From positions 20,825 through 25,913 of the forward strand of contig DINW01000066.1 in the NCBI GenBank assembly GCA_002423705.1: a stretch of DNA of 5,089 nucleotides, given 5' to 3'. This document shows, piece after piece, positions 5,053 through 5,089 of this stretch. The stretch is from Clostridium sp. UBA5530. GTDB taxonomy: Bacteria; Bacillota; Clostridia; Clostridiales; Clostridiaceae. The number at the start of each line of letters is the position of its first letter. Positions within the stretch are counted from its first letter, which is position 1. Both the position numbers and the translations under genes were made by a program. Under the pieces are notes generated by a model. It was not told where the DNA came from and ran no database searches. It worked only from the letters and a program-made list of their open reading frames with translations.

Positions 5053-5089
5053 ACCTCTCCCCTTAAATTCACCCTTGGAAATTCATAAA

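Noticed and set aside
1..5089. CRISPR arrays, insertion sequences, tRNA and rRNA genes.
   Set aside because: I saw no spaced direct repeats, transposase motifs, or tRNA or rRNA signatures.

Overview
The window is AT-rich and its codon use, ribosome binding sites (GGAGG, GGGGAG) and gene families all point to a low-GC Firmicute, most likely Clostridium in the broad sense. This placement is inferred from composition and families, not from a marker gene. Every gene I can support lies on the minus strand, so transcription runs from high to low coordinates.

Reading in the direction of transcription: (1) 4573-5089 is a long 5' region. It holds a possible 28-codon ORF (4966-5052), an extended -10 promoter (4881-4909), a 6-codon leader ORF with a good ribosome binding site (4827-4847), two widely separated arms that can pair (4825-4854 with 4707-4732), a small hairpin (4661-4680) and an intrinsic terminator (4602-4638) placed directly before the next gene. 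(2) 2663-4567 encodes a two-domain ABC-F ATPase, a family of ribosome-binding proteins that includes antibiotic-resistance factors. (3) 2391-2630 encodes a DUF1653 protein, probably cotranscribed with it and closed by a terminator at 2334-2371. (4) A new promoter (2296-2324) with an exact Fur-type operator (2276-2290) over its start site drives a DUF2325 protein (1966-2253), a stand-alone HD-GYP domain protein (1348-1965) that abuts it, and probably a conserved 40-residue protein (1164-1286). A perfect 17-bp hairpin follows at 1060-1098. (5) A separate promoter (941-969) precedes a YhgE/Pip-family membrane protein whose 3' end lies outside the window (1-892).

The strongest signal beyond the genes is the 5' region of the ABC-F gene. 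Its layout fits ribosome-mediated transcription attenuation: the leader ORF sits in one arm of a stem, and the other arm can alternatively pair with the terminator. A ribosome stalled on the leader ORF would free that arm and allow readthrough into the ABC-F gene. The second signal is iron control of a DUF2325/HD-GYP unit, which could link iron status to cyclic-di-GMP breakdown. Both are inferences from sequence and need RNA-level tests.
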